The notes beneath the pieces were generated by a model. It was not told the DNA's origin, did no database searches, and saw nothing but the letters and a program-made list of their open reading frames with translations. The position numbers and the translations under genes were made by a program. A DNA stretch of 31,911 bases from an uncultured Muribaculaceae bacterium (GTDB taxonomy: Bacteria > Bacteroidota > Bacteroidia > Bacteroidales > Muribaculaceae). This document shows positions 15,086 through 23,583 of the stretch, piece by piece (positions within the stretch are counted from its first letter, which is position 1; each line of letters starts with the position of its first letter). The stretch lies in assembly GCA_958439725.1 (NCBI GenBank), contig CAUBWJ010000024.1, forward strand, positions 1 to 31,911, in the 5' to 3' direction.

Positions 15086-18000
15086 TATTTCTTGCTGTTT
15101 ATGTCGTTAAGAAGGGTCTTTACTGCCGCTTCTATCTGAGCGTCCTGGCCTTTGACCACGGTGGCGGGATCGAGTGCCACTTTTACGTCGGGCTCAAGCT
15201 GGGTATTCTCCAGATAGTTGCCTTCGGCGGTTCGGAAACCGATCACGGGAATTCCGAACACCAGCGATGGATCCTGAAGTGTTACCCAGTTTACGCTTGT
15301 CATGGTTCCCGGCACGGGCATTCCCACGAGTTTGCCGATGTTCTGGTGTTTGTAGACCCAGGGTGTGCCGTGGGCGTTGCTGTAGTTGGCCTCGCAGATC
15401 ACCATGATGCTGGGCTTGGTCCAGCGGCGCGAGGGCATGGATGAGGTGGGTACGCCGTGTACATCCTGTGTCAGATATTTCTTGCCGGAGAAGAACACCT
15501 CGATATCCTCGTGCATACGGCCGCCGCCGTTCCAGCGGGTGTCTATCACAATACCGTCGCGGTCGCTGTATTTACCCATTATCTTCGAGTAGATGGGGCG
15601 GAAAGAAGCGTCGTTCATTCCCTTGATGTGAACGTAGCCCAGACGGCCACCCGAAAGTGAATCAACAAGGTGCTCGCGCTGTTTTACCCAGCGGTCGTAG
15701 AGAAGATTGTTCTGCGCGCCGGAGGATATGGGGAGAATCACTTCTTCGGTCGAGGCATTGGAGCCGGGAGCGGTGAAGGTCACGAGGGTCTTGCCGCGGC
15801 CTATTTCGTTGAGAATCTTCGAGGGGTCTTCCTTGGCGGTGAGTTTCACACCGTTTATGGCTGTGATTACGGCTCCGGGTTTCATGGTTGACCATGCGTT
15901 GTCAAACGGGCCTTTTTCTAACACCTCGGCCACCTTGAGGCCGTCGCCCTTATAATTGAGGTCGTAAAGCAGACCGAGCGACGATGTGGCGGTCTTGGCG
16001 GGAGAGCCTCCGTAGCGTCCGCCGGTATGTGAAACGTTCAGCTCACCCAACAGCTCGCTCAGGAGGTTGGCGAAGTCGTAGTTATTGTTGATATGGGGGA
16101 GGAATTTGGCGTAGTCGGCATACATCTTGTCCCAGTTCACTCCGTGAAGGTTGGGGTTGTAGAAACGCTCGCGTTCCTCGTTGTAGACGTGGCGTAGCAT
16201 GTATTCGCGTTCTTTGGCCGGATCCATCTTCATGGAGGCGGCGAATTTCACCGGAGTGACCTTCTCGGTCTTGCCGTCGATTTTCTTCACCTGACGTCCA
16301 ACCACGTAAAGATTGCCGTCCTTGTCCATCTCGAAGCTTCCGGGCGCTCCCAGGGAGGCTGCGCGCTTCAGGTCGTCGGATTTGCGGAGTTTGCGTTTCC
16401 AGAGGTCATAGTCGTTTTCAAAAGCGGCAATGAAATAAAGTGTTTCGCCGTCTTTGCTGAGAATGGCGTCGGCAATGGAAGTTGAGGCAGGCGTGAGGCG
16501 CACGGTGCGGTCTTCTATTCCGTCAAAATCAATCTTGATGGGTTTCACGGCGTCTTTGTCCTCATCCTCTGCTTTTGATTTGTCGGCATCTTTCTTGCCG
16601 TCTTTCTTAGTAGCGGGCTTGGCCGACTTGTCTTTTTTCTTGTTGGCTTTCTCCAGCTCTTTCTGAAGAGCGTAATCTTCTTCGGAAAGCATGAACTTGT
16701 CGTAAGCGTCTTTGTTGAGGAACGTCATCATCACATCGTACTGCGAGCCCCACGATGCGTGCGCGCGCATGCCGTAGCGTTCGGTCAGGAATATGATTGC
16801 GTTGCCGTCGAGTACCCAGTGGGGACCCTCGTCGAAGTAGCCGCTGTCGGTGATGCGGGTGAGTTTACCGGTTTCGGCATTGATGATGGCGATGTCGGTG
16901 TAGGGGATATGACGGGGATCGTTGAAGTCGATGGCGAGCCAGCGGCTGTCGGGCGACCATCGTGCGGCATAACCTTTGGTGCGGGTGGGATTGGTGGAAC
17001 CGTCGGTGAGCTGCTTCTCCGAGCCTGTCTTGAGGTCGCGGACCATCAGTTTGTTGCGGTCAAGAATATAAGCGAGCTTCTTGCCGTCGGGCGATACCAT
17101 GGGGCAGGTGCGGTCAAGTTTGCCTTTGGGGAACACCGGTTCTTCTTTCACCACTGTGGCGTTTGAGAAGTTGGGGTCCTCTTCACGGGCTATCGTGGCC
17201 TTGTAGATATTATAGTTGCCGTCGCGCTCCGAAGTGTAGTAGACGGTGCGTCCGTCGGGCGCCCAAGCCACATCGCTTTCGTTTTCAGGAGTGTTGGTTA
17301 CCTGTTTGGTGGAATTGTGCTCTGTCGAGGTCACGAACAGTTCTCCGCGGCGCATGAATGCCACCTGCTTTCCGTCGGGCGATACAGCGGCTTCGTCGGC
17401 GCTTGTCACGCGGATGTCGTTCACGGGCTGAGCGTCGTCAACGGTTACGTTGATGTTCACCTTCTTGGGCTTGGCGCCGGGGGCCATTGTGTAGATTTCG
17501 CCGTCGTAGGTGAAAGCGGTCAGACCGTTGGCGCCTTGTGAGAGGAAGCGTACGGGATGGGTGGTGAAGTCAGTGAGTTTCTTTACGGTCTTGGGAGAAT
17601 TGATGTCCATCGAATAGACATTGAATGTGCCTCCGTTGCGCTCGCTCAGGAAGTAGACGGTCTTGCCGTCGGTGCCAAGCACGGGGTTGCGGTCCTCGCC
17701 GCCGCGTTCGGTAAGATTGGTGTGCTTGCCTGTGGACGCGTCGTAACGCCATATATCGCGGGTCACGGACGAGGTGTGGTGCTTGCGGAACACATCCTCC
17801 AGGCCCTTGTTGTCCTCATAAAGGAATGACTTGCCGTCGGGAAGGAATGCGAGGCTGAATGCGGGAGTGCCCAATACCTGGCTTGTGCGTCCTCCCGCCG
17901 TCGGCACGCTGTAAAGCTCGGGCATGCGCAGGGTGGGGAAGAGGGCGCTCGTAGCCGGATCCTGAATCGATGCGGAGAACAGCACGTTTTTGCCGTCGGG

Positions 18001-18348
18001 GGTAAACGCCTGCGGAGTTTCGGCCGCGGAATTGAATGTGAGCTGACGTGCGGTGCCGCCATTGGCGTCCATCACGAAAACGTCACTGCCTCCGTTGCGG
18101 TCGCTCGCAAACGCTATCTCTTTTCCGTCGGGCGACCATACCGGTGCCGACTCGTATGACGGAAGCGAGGTGAGCCTGACGGCTGTGCCGCCCGTAGCGG
18201 CCACTTTGTAGATGTCGCCTTTATAGGTAAAGGCTATCTGGCTTCCGTCGGGCGAGATTTTTACGTCGCGCATCCAGAGCGGGGTGACGGCTCCTAATCC
18301 GGTAGCCGACATTGCCAGAAGGGCAAGAACTGAAAGTCTGGTGTTCAT
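15085..18348 (-). CDS. Tricorn-type S41 protease
   Basis: The 1087-residue protein has a cleavable signal peptide (to about GLGA, residue 20), then two TolB/WD40-like beta-propellers (about 25-690) built of many SPDGK repeats, a tricorn C1 region, a PDZ domain (about 795-880, YKGDGLKVAEVLEKGPF and PGAVITAINGVKL), and an S41 catalytic domain. The tricorn tetrad can be placed: Ser773-His774 (LNVSHTGG), nucleophile Ser990 (ANYSNAHG) and Glu1047 (NYLENTQ). Spacing is close to that in archaeal tricorn, so it should be active. Unlike archaeal tricorn it is exported, so it probably trims peptides in the periplasm. A very Lys/Asp-rich insertion (about 566-603) is probably a surface loop. It is the second gene of the operon, 23 bases after licD. 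Confidence 0.93.
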   Translation of the reverse strand: MNTRLSVLALLAMSATGLGAVTPLWMRDVKISPDGSQIAFTYKGDIYKVAATGGTAVRLTSLPSYESAPVWSPDGKEIAFASDRNGGSDVFVMDANGGTARQLTFNSAAETPQAFTPDGKNVLFSASIQDPATSALFPTLRMPELYSVPTAGGRTSQVLGTPAFSLAFLPDGKSFLYEDNKGLEDVFRKHHTSSVTRDIWRYDASTGKHTNLTERGGEDRNPVLGTDGKTVYFLSERNGGTFNVYSMDINSPKTVKKLTDFTTHPVRFLSQGANGLTAFTYDGEIYTMAPGAKPKKVNINVTVDDAQPVNDIRVTSADEAAVSPDGKQVAFMRRGELFVTSTEHNSTKQVTNTPENESDVAWAPDGRTVYYTSERDGNYNIYKATIAREEDPNFSNATVVKEEPVFPKGKLDRTCPMVSPDGKKLAYILDRNKLMVRDLKTGSEKQLTDGSTNPTRTKGYAARWSPDSRWLAIDFNDPRHIPYTDIAIINAETGKLTRITDSGYFDEGPHWVLDGNAIIFLTERYGMRAHASWGSQYDVMMTFLNKDAYDKFMLSEEDYALQKELEKANKKKDKSAKPATKKDGKKDADKSKAEDEDKDAVKPIKIDFDGIEDRTVRLTPASTSIADAILSKDGETLYFIAAFENDYDLWKRKLRKSDDLKRAASLGAPGSFEMDKDGNLYVVGRQVKKIDGKTEKVTPVKFAASMKMDPAKEREYMLRHVYNEERERFYNPNLHGVNWDKMYADYAKFLPHINNNYDFANLLSELLGELNVSHTGGRYGGSPAKTATSSLGLLYDLNYKGDGLKVAEVLEKGPFDNAWSTMKPGAVITAINGVKLTAKEDPSKILNEIGRGKTLVTFTAPGSNASTEEVILPISSGAQNNLLYDRWVKQREHLVDSLSGGRLGYVHIKGMNDASFRPIYSKIMGKYSDRDGIVIDTRWNGGGRMHEDIEVFFSGKKYLTQDVHGVPTSSMPSRRWTKPSIMVICEANYSNAHGTPWVYKHQNIGKLVGMPVPGTMTSVNWVTLQDPSLVFGIPVIGFRTAEGNYLENTQLEPDVKVALDPATVVKGQDAQIEAAVKTLLNDINSKK

Positions 18349-18371
18349 CTTGAAAATTTATGATTGGTTTG

Positions 18372-19220
18372 TTATAATCGGTTGAGAGTAGCAGGGTCGG
18401 GACGGTCGCGGTAGCTCCGCTCGGTATCGAAGAGAAGATTCCCGTGACCCGAGGGCGCTTTCACCGGCGTCATATAGTCGCCGTAGTTCAGCCGCAGTAT
18501 CTCGTCGTATCCCACCGGCACCGGTATCTCCATATCCTCGAACGGCATATTTATGACGGAATCGAAATCGGCTTTGTCAAAAATATGTTCGCGCAGATGG
18601 AGGGCTATCTTTCCTGCATAGTTGTTTTTGGGTGAGGCAAACGACACGACTGTCTTCTCGTATTGCCTGAACGCTTTCGACAGAAGTTTCTGGGTGGGGA
18701 AAAGCCATCCGGGAGTATAAAGCCCTATTTTTCTTATGATCTTTATCTTCAGCTGTCGGGCTCTTACCTTTCTGACCATCCTGCTAATAAGACGGAAAGT
18801 GTTTGGAGCCGAGTCATATACGAAAATATCTACGAATATGCCCGCATTGTATGTGGGATACCGTCCGTCGGAATCGATGCATGTGGTCCGGCTGTCTCTT
18901 ACCTGACTGTGACGGTGGTCATATAATTTATCCGTATATATGTTCTGAAGGAAATAAGGTTCTTTAAGTTCTTTGGCGGCTATAGCGCAGAAGCGGTCGT
19001 AATCATCGCGGAGCATCGCCACATCAATGTCGTCATCCCATGGAATTATGCCTTTGTGACGTATGGCGCCAAGAAGTGTGCCGCCGTCGGCAAATACCTT
19101 GATATTGTTACGTCTACAGATATCAAGCACTTCTTTGAGAATATCGAGCTGGCATTTCCAGAGTTTTTTCCTTTGCGGGGTAACATGGAATCCATCGCGT
19201 ATTTCGTCGTCGAGATTCAT
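18372..19220 (-). CDS. LicD family nucleotidyltransferase-fold protein
   Basis: LicD proteins transfer phosphocholine or similar groups from a CDP-carrier onto surface sugars. The 282-residue protein has the diagnostic GGTLLGAIRHKGIIPWDDDIDVAM (46-69), with the acidic cluster D62-D64/D66 as metal ligands, followed by DDYDRF. Length is typical. The middle region (about 130-180) is basic and helical. It is the first gene of the minus-strand operon leading into the tricorn protease. No glycan-synthesis cluster or choline-activation gene (licA, licC) is present nearby, so the donor and acceptor are unknown. Function in surface-glycan decoration is inferred from the family. Confidence 0.9.
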   Translation of the reverse strand: MNLDDEIRDGFHVTPQRKKLWKCQLDILKEVLDICRRNNIKVFADGGTLLGAIRHKGIIPWDDDIDVAMLRDDYDRFCAIAAKELKEPYFLQNIYTDKLYDHRHSQVRDSRTTCIDSDGRYPTYNAGIFVDIFVYDSAPNTFRLISRMVRKVRARQLKIKIIRKIGLYTPGWLFPTQKLLSKAFRQYEKTVVSFASPKNNYAGKIALHLREHIFDKADFDSVINMPFEDMEIPVPVGYDEILRLNYGDYMTPVKAPSGHGNLLFDTERSYRDRPDPATLNRL

Positions 19221-19264
19221 TTTCTACAGCTGATGCTTTTGATGATGAATAAGTATATGTTTCA

Positions 19265-19272
19265 CAAATTTA
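19265..19272 (-). promoter_or_regulatory. Candidate -7 box of the licD operon
   Basis: TAAATTTG on the minus strand (19272-19265) matches TAnnTTTG, 45 bases before the licD start. No exact TTTG lies 19-21 bases upstream. Confidence 0.4.
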
Positions 19273-19418
19273 ATCAAAAAATCACAAACTCTCACCTTAA
19301 ATATGCCTCATTAATCCGTTTCTCTCTCTGATATGATTTTTTCGGCTGGATGCTTTTACCGTTATGCTTCGGGTTCATTTTACTTTACTCCCTCTTCCGG
19401 CGATTCGTATTTTTTAGC

Positions 19419-19426
19419 TATTTTTG
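19419..19426 (+). promoter_or_regulatory. Candidate -7 box of the HAD phosphatase gene
   Basis: TATTTTTG (19419-19426) matches TAnnTTTG 23 bases before the ATG; the leader would be about 16 nt. The upstream element is weak (TTCC near 19395). Confidence 0.4.
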
Positions 19427-19448
19427 CGCGGAATATGAATGATAATCT

Positions 19449-20057
19449 ATGTTGTTTCTGTTTGATCTGGACGGTACTATCACCACGCGCGAGACTCTTC
19501 CGATGATAGCGGAGCATTTCTCGAAGGGAATGGAGATAGAGTCTGTGACAAACCGTACAATTACCGGAGAGATTCCCTTTGAACGCAGTTTCCCGCAGCG
19601 CGTTGACATTCTTAAGGATATCCCGGTGTCGCAGGTCGCTGAAATGCTTCGTGGCATCGGGTTGCATGAAGCTGTCCGGCAGTTTATCGCCGGAAATGCT
19701 GCCGCATGCAGAGTCGTGACGGGTAATCTCGACTGCTGGTGCGCTCCTCTTGTGGAGAGGATAGGCTGCAGGGGGTATTTTTCACAGGCGATAGTGGAGG
19801 ACGACAGGCTTAAAGGCATCGGCCGGCTTCTCGACAAGGCAGAAATCGTCGATGGGTTCCGCGCGGCGGGTGAAAAGACGGTATTTATAGGTGACGGCGA
19901 CAATGATTATCAGGCAATGTCGCGAAGCGATGTCTCCATTGCTTCGGGCCTTACCCACACTCCGGCGCAAAGTATCTGTGGCATAGCTGACTATGTGGTG
20001 GCGGATGAAGCCGAACTCATAACGGTTCTTACCGATTTGCTGGCATCCGGACTGTAA
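19449..20057 (+). CDS. HAD superfamily phosphatase (SerB-like, HAD-IB type)
   Basis: The 202-residue protein has the complete set of HAD phosphatase motifs. Motif I is DLDGT with nucleophile Asp6 and general acid Asp8, motif II is VVT (Thr91), the motif III lysine is near 130, and motif IV is GDGDND (148-153). The helical cap between motifs I and II (about 15-80) fits the C1 cap of the HAD-IB group, which includes phosphoserine and phosphocholine phosphatases. The substrate cannot be fixed from sequence. It is divergent from the licD operon across 228 bases and followed by aspS after 95 bases. Annotation as phosphoserine phosphatase would be over-specific. Confidence 0.87.
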   Translation: MLFLFDLDGTITTRETLPMIAEHFSKGMEIESVTNRTITGEIPFERSFPQRVDILKDIPVSQVAEMLRGIGLHEAVRQFIAGNAAACRVVTGNLDCWCAPLVERIGCRGYFSQAIVEDDRLKGIGRLLDKAEIVDGFRAAGEKTVFIGDGDNDYQAMSRSDVSIASGLTHTPAQSICGIADYVVADEAELITVLTDLLASGL

Positions 20058-20116
20058 AATTAACCGATGAGCGATAAATCACCATTGGAGATAATGCTTT
20101 GAACATGATTTTTTAG

Positions 20117-20124
20117 TATTTTTG
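20117..20124 (+). promoter_or_regulatory. Candidate -7 box of aspS
   Basis: TATTTTTG (20117-20124) matches TAnnTTTG 28 bases before the aspS ATG. A TTTG at 20098-20101 is only 15 bases upstream, shorter than the usual spacer. Confidence 0.35.
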
Positions 20125-20152
20125 TATCATTAAAATATAAATTTAGTATATA

Positions 20153-21907
20153 ATGTACAGAACCAATACTTGTGGCGAACTTCGCCTGGCCGATGCCGGC
20201 CGGGAGGTTACTCTCGCCGGATGGGTGCAACGCGTGCGCAAGATGGGAGGAATGACATTTCTTGACCTCCGCGACCGCTATGGAATAACCCAGATAGTTT
20301 TTGATACGGACAACGCCGCTCTTCACGAAGCGGCAAATCATCTCGGCCGTGAATATGTGGTGCAGATCACCGGCAAAGTGGCCGAGCGCCAGAGCAAGAA
20401 CCCCAATCTTCCCACGGGCGATATCGAGATCATAGCCACCGGGCTTAATGTGCTTAACAAATCGGATGTGCCTCCCTTCACCATCGAGGACGACACCGAC
20501 GGCGGCGATGACCTCCGCATGAAATACCGTTATCTCGACCTTCGTCGCGGATGCGTGCGCCGCAATCTTGAGCTCCGCCACCGCATGGCATTCGAGATTC
20601 GCCGCTATCTCGATTCAAAGGGTTTCCTCGAGGTGGAGACTCCGGTTCTCATCAAGTCCACTCCCGAGGGTGCCCGCGACTTTGTGGTGCCTTCGCGCAT
20701 GAACCCCGGTGAGTTCTATGCTCTGCCCCAGTCGCCCCAGACGTTCAAACAGCTTCTTATGGTGAGCGGTTTCGACCGTTATTTCCAGATAGTGAAATGT
20801 TTCCGCGACGAAGACCTCCGCGCCGACCGTCAGCCTGAGTTCACTCAGATTGACTGCGAGATGAGCTTCGTAACCCAGGAAGACGTGCTTCAGATGTTCG
20901 AAGGCCTCGTAAAGCATATTTTCAAATATGTGAAGGATATCGATTTCACAGAGCCTTTTCCCCGCATGACGTGGGCCGATGCCATGCGTCTTTACGGTTC
21001 CGACAAACCCGATACCCGCTTCGGCATGACATTCGTCGAGCTCAAGGATCTTACCGAGGGCTGCGGATTCGCCGTAATGGACGATGCTCCTTACGTGGGT
21101 GCGATTGTGGCCGAAGGCTGCGCTGATTATACCCGCAAGCAGCTCGACCAGCTCACTGATTTCGTGAAGCGTCCGCAGGTAGGCGCCAAGGGCATGATGT
21201 GGGTGAAGTATGAGGCCGACGGTTCGATAAAGAGCTCTGTAGGCAAGTTCTTCTCCGACGACGTGATCCGCACATGGCTGGAGCGCGGCGGCGCCAAGCC
21301 CGGCGACCTCATGCTCATACTTGCCGGCGACACGATGAAGACCCGCAAGCAGCTCAACGAGCTTCGCCTCGAAATGGGCTCGCGTCTCGGTCTCCGCGAC
21401 CCGCAGAAGTTCTCATGCCTGTGGGTGATTGACTTCCCCCTCTTCGAGTGGGACGAGGAGACACAGCGTTACTACGCCATGCACCATCCCTTCACCTCGC
21501 CGAACCCCGACGATATCGACAAGCTCGAGACCGATACAGGCAATGTACGCGCCACGGCCTACGATATGGTCGTGAACGGCAACGAGCTTGGAGGCGGTTC
21601 AATCCGTATCCACGACGCCGCTCTTCAGGACCAGATGTTCCGTCTGCTCGGCCTGAGCGAGGAAGACGCACGCTATAAGTTCGGCTTCCTGATGAACGCC
21701 TTCAAGTACGGAGCGCCGCCTCACGGAGGTCTGGCATTCGGTTTCGACCGCTTCGTTTCCATTCTCGCCGGACTCGATTCCATCCGCGACGTGATTGCAT
21801 TCCCCAAGAACAATTCCGGCCGCGACATGATGATTGACGCTCCCTCGCGTATTGACGATTCCCAGCTCGACGAACTCTGTATCAAGGTGGATATACCCGA
21901 AGAATAA
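20153..21907 (+). CDS. aspS: Aspartyl-tRNA synthetase
   Basis: AspRS charges tRNA-Asp (or both Asp and Asn tRNAs in some bacteria). The 584-residue class IIb enzyme has an N-terminal OB-fold anticodon domain (about 1-105, EVTLAGWVQRVRKMGGMTFLDLRDR), class II motif 2 (FRDEDLRADRQPEFTQID), a bacterial-type GAD insertion (about 290-410) and motif 3 (GGLAFGFDRFVSILAG). Size is that of bacterial AspRS rather than the shorter archaeal form. It begins a three-gene run; nif3 starts 6 bases after its stop. Whether it is discriminating or non-discriminating cannot be decided here. Confidence 0.97.
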   Translation: MYRTNTCGELRLADAGREVTLAGWVQRVRKMGGMTFLDLRDRYGITQIVFDTDNAALHEAANHLGREYVVQITGKVAERQSKNPNLPTGDIEIIATGLNVLNKSDVPPFTIEDDTDGGDDLRMKYRYLDLRRGCVRRNLELRHRMAFEIRRYLDSKGFLEVETPVLIKSTPEGARDFVVPSRMNPGEFYALPQSPQTFKQLLMVSGFDRYFQIVKCFRDEDLRADRQPEFTQIDCEMSFVTQEDVLQMFEGLVKHIFKYVKDIDFTEPFPRMTWADAMRLYGSDKPDTRFGMTFVELKDLTEGCGFAVMDDAPYVGAIVAEGCADYTRKQLDQLTDFVKRPQVGAKGMMWVKYEADGSIKSSVGKFFSDDVIRTWLERGGAKPGDLMLILAGDTMKTRKQLNELRLEMGSRLGLRDPQKFSCLWVIDFPLFEWDEETQRYYAMHHPFTSPNPDDIDKLETDTGNVRATAYDMVVNGNELGGGSIRIHDAALQDQMFRLLGLSEEDARYKFGFLMNAFKYGAPPHGGLAFGFDRFVSILAGLDSIRDVIAFPKNNSGRDMMIDAPSRIDDSQLDELCIKVDIPEE

Positions 21908-21913
21908 GCTCTG

Positions 21914-22699
21914 ATGCCTTCGATTCGTGATATAATCAGTGCGGTGGAGGAGTTTGCCCCGCGGAGCCTCCAGGAGGAGTATGACAACTCTGGTATCCAG
22001 ACGGCTCCCGACGTGGACCGTGCGTGCACCGGAGTGATGCTCTCGGTTGATGTCACTCCAGAGGTGGTTGACGAGGCGCTGGCCTCGGGCTGCAATCTTC
22101 TTCTGGCCCATCATCCGCTGCTGTTCCGTGGTGTGAAAAGCCTTACCGGCGCCACTCCGGTGGAAGCGGCGCTGATCAAGGCCGTGAAAGGCGACCTCAC
22201 CATTTATTGTTGCCACACGTCGCTCGACAATGCTCCCGCAGGCGTTTCGGCAAGGATGGCTTCCATGCTCGGGCTGAAAGACGTGCGGACGCTGGATGAG
22301 GTCGGCCCAGATACCGGCAGCGGTGCCATAGGCATGCTTGAGGCACCGCTCTCTCCCCGCGAGTTCGTGGCTCTTGTCAAGGAAACTTTCGGTTCTCCTG
22401 TGGCCCGATGCAGCGACCCTGTGGCTCACGGCACCATCAGCCGTGTGGCACTTTGCGGGGGTTCGGGTGCGTTCCTCATCCCCAAGGCTTTCGGGGCAGG
22501 AGCCGATGTCTTCCTTACCTCCGACATGAAATATCACGATTTCACCGATTGGGGAGGCCGCATTTTCCTGGTGGATATAGGCCACCACGAAAGTGAAAAC
22601 TGCACGAAAGATATTTTTCATCACATAATTACGGAAAAATTTCCTAACTTTGCAGTCCGGTATTCCCTAAAAGATACTAATCCGATTAATTATTTGTAA
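21914..22699 (+). CDS. Nif3-like dinuclear metal centre protein (DUF34)
   Basis: The 261-residue protein belongs to the widely conserved Nif3/YbgI family, which forms toroidal hexamers with two metal ions per subunit. Ligand motifs are visible: LLLAHHPLLFRGVK with the HH pair, YCCHTSLDN in the middle, and DIGHHESE near the C-terminus. Length is that of the short YbgI form, without the extra inserted domain seen in longer homologues. Its biochemical role is debated; GTP cyclohydrolase-like and metal-related roles have been proposed. It lies tightly between aspS and the zinc-ribbon gene, an association of Nif3 with DUF164-type zinc-ribbon genes that recurs in other bacteria. Its 3' end contains a possible promoter for the next gene. 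Confidence 0.92.
   Translation: MPSIRDIISAVEEFAPRSLQEEYDNSGIQTAPDVDRACTGVMLSVDVTPEVVDEALASGCNLLLAHHPLLFRGVKSLTGATPVEAALIKAVKGDLTIYCCHTSLDNAPAGVSARMASMLGLKDVRTLDEVGPDTGSGAIGMLEAPLSPREFVALVKETFGSPVARCSDPVAHGTISRVALCGGSGAFLIPKAFGAGADVFLTSDMKYHDFTDWGGRIFLVDIGHHESENCTKDIFHHIITEKFPNFAVRYSLKDTNPINYL
22645..22652 (+). promoter_or_regulatory. Internal -7 box for the zinc-ribbon gene
   Basis: TAACTTTG (22645-22652) is an exact TAnnTTTG box inside the last codons of the Nif3-like gene, 56 bases before the next ATG. No exact TTTG is found at the usual upstream distance. Confidence 0.42.
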
Positions 22700-22708
22700 G
22701 CATAGAAT

Positions 22709-23488
22709 ATGGCTACAACAGAAAATAAGTCCAAAGCCGAGCAGTCGCTTTCGGTTGAGTCGCGTTTGAAATCGCTCTACGAACTCCAGACTATCCTCTC
22801 GCAGATTGACCGTATCAAGACGGTTCGCGGAGAGCTTCCCCTTGAGGTGCGCGACCTCGAGGATATGATTGAGGGCCTTCATACCCGTATATCCAATTAT
22901 CATGCCGATATTGAGGAAATCAGAAAGAAGAGTGCCGCCGCTCAGGTCAAGATTCATGAGTCGCAGGCCAAGATAGATACTTACAAGGTTCAGCTCGACA
23001 ATGTGCGCAACAACCGCGAGTTCGACCTCCTCACCAAGGAAATCGAATTCCAGACTCTCGAGATTCAGCTTGCCGAAAAGCACATCAACGAGTTTGCCCG
23101 TCAGATTGACTCGAAGGAGGCCGAGATTGCCGCTACAGAGGAGAACCTCAAGGACCAGGAGCATATCCTTACCGAGAAGCGTCAGGAACTCGAGGAGATT
23201 GTAAGCGAGACCAAGCAGGACGAGGAGCGTCTGCGCGAACAGGCCAAGGCTCTGGAACCCAAAGTGGATGCCCGCACCCTCGCAGCCTTCAAGAGAATCC
23301 GCAAGAACGCACGCAACGGCCTTGGAATCGTTTATATCCAGCGTGATGCCTGCGGCGGTTGCTTCAACCGTATCCCCCCGCAGAAACAGATGGAAATCAA
23401 GATGCACAAGAAGATTATCGTCTGCGAATACTGCGGCCGCATCATGATTGATCCCGAGCTTGCAGGAGTTGAGACCGGAAAAGAATAA
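22709..23488 (+). CDS. Coiled-coil protein with C4 zinc ribbon (DUF164 type)
   Basis: The 259-residue protein is mostly a long, charged, helical coiled coil (about 15-190, rich in E, K, Q and L heptads). It is followed by a C-terminal zinc ribbon with cysteine pairs CGGC and CEYC about 30 residues apart, on either side of FNRIPPQKQMEIKMHKKIIV. This is the layout of the DUF164/C4-type family (CT398, also called CdsZ in chlamydiae). Proposed roles include scaffolding or RNA/protein contact; the function in Bacteroidales is unknown. It follows nif3 by 9 bases and so belongs to the same operon, possibly with an added internal promoter. Cytoplasmic. Confidence 0.9.
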   Translation: MATTENKSKAEQSLSVESRLKSLYELQTILSQIDRIKTVRGELPLEVRDLEDMIEGLHTRISNYHADIEEIRKKSAAAQVKIHESQAKIDTYKVQLDNVRNNREFDLLTKEIEFQTLEIQLAEKHINEFARQIDSKEAEIAATEENLKDQEHILTEKRQELEEIVSETKQDEERLREQAKALEPKVDARTLAAFKRIRKNARNGLGIVYIQRDACGGCFNRIPPQKQMEIKMHKKIIVCEYCGRIMIDPELAGVETGKE

Positions 23489-23530
23489 CGTTTTTCCTGC
23501 TTGAACCTCCTAAATTAGAATTAATACACC

Positions 23531-23575
23531 GATGGCGCCCATTGCTTAGCCAAGCTTTGGCGCCATCACTGTTTT
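23531..23575 (+). terminator. Hairpin between the zinc-ribbon and DUF4923 genes
   Basis: GATGGCGCC (23531-23539) pairs with GGCGCCATC (23559-23567); inside, GCTT (23544-23547) pairs with AAGC (23552-23555). A run of five T follows at 23572-23576. It could end the aspS operon, but it is only 17 bases before the next start codon, so it may act instead as a leader element of that gene. Confidence 0.6.
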
Positions 23576-23583
23576 TGACTGTT

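Noticed and set aside
23542..23583. Upstream in-frame extension of the DUF4923 gene
   Set aside because: The start would lie within the hairpin and would put extra residues before a complete signal peptide; ATG 23584 is better.
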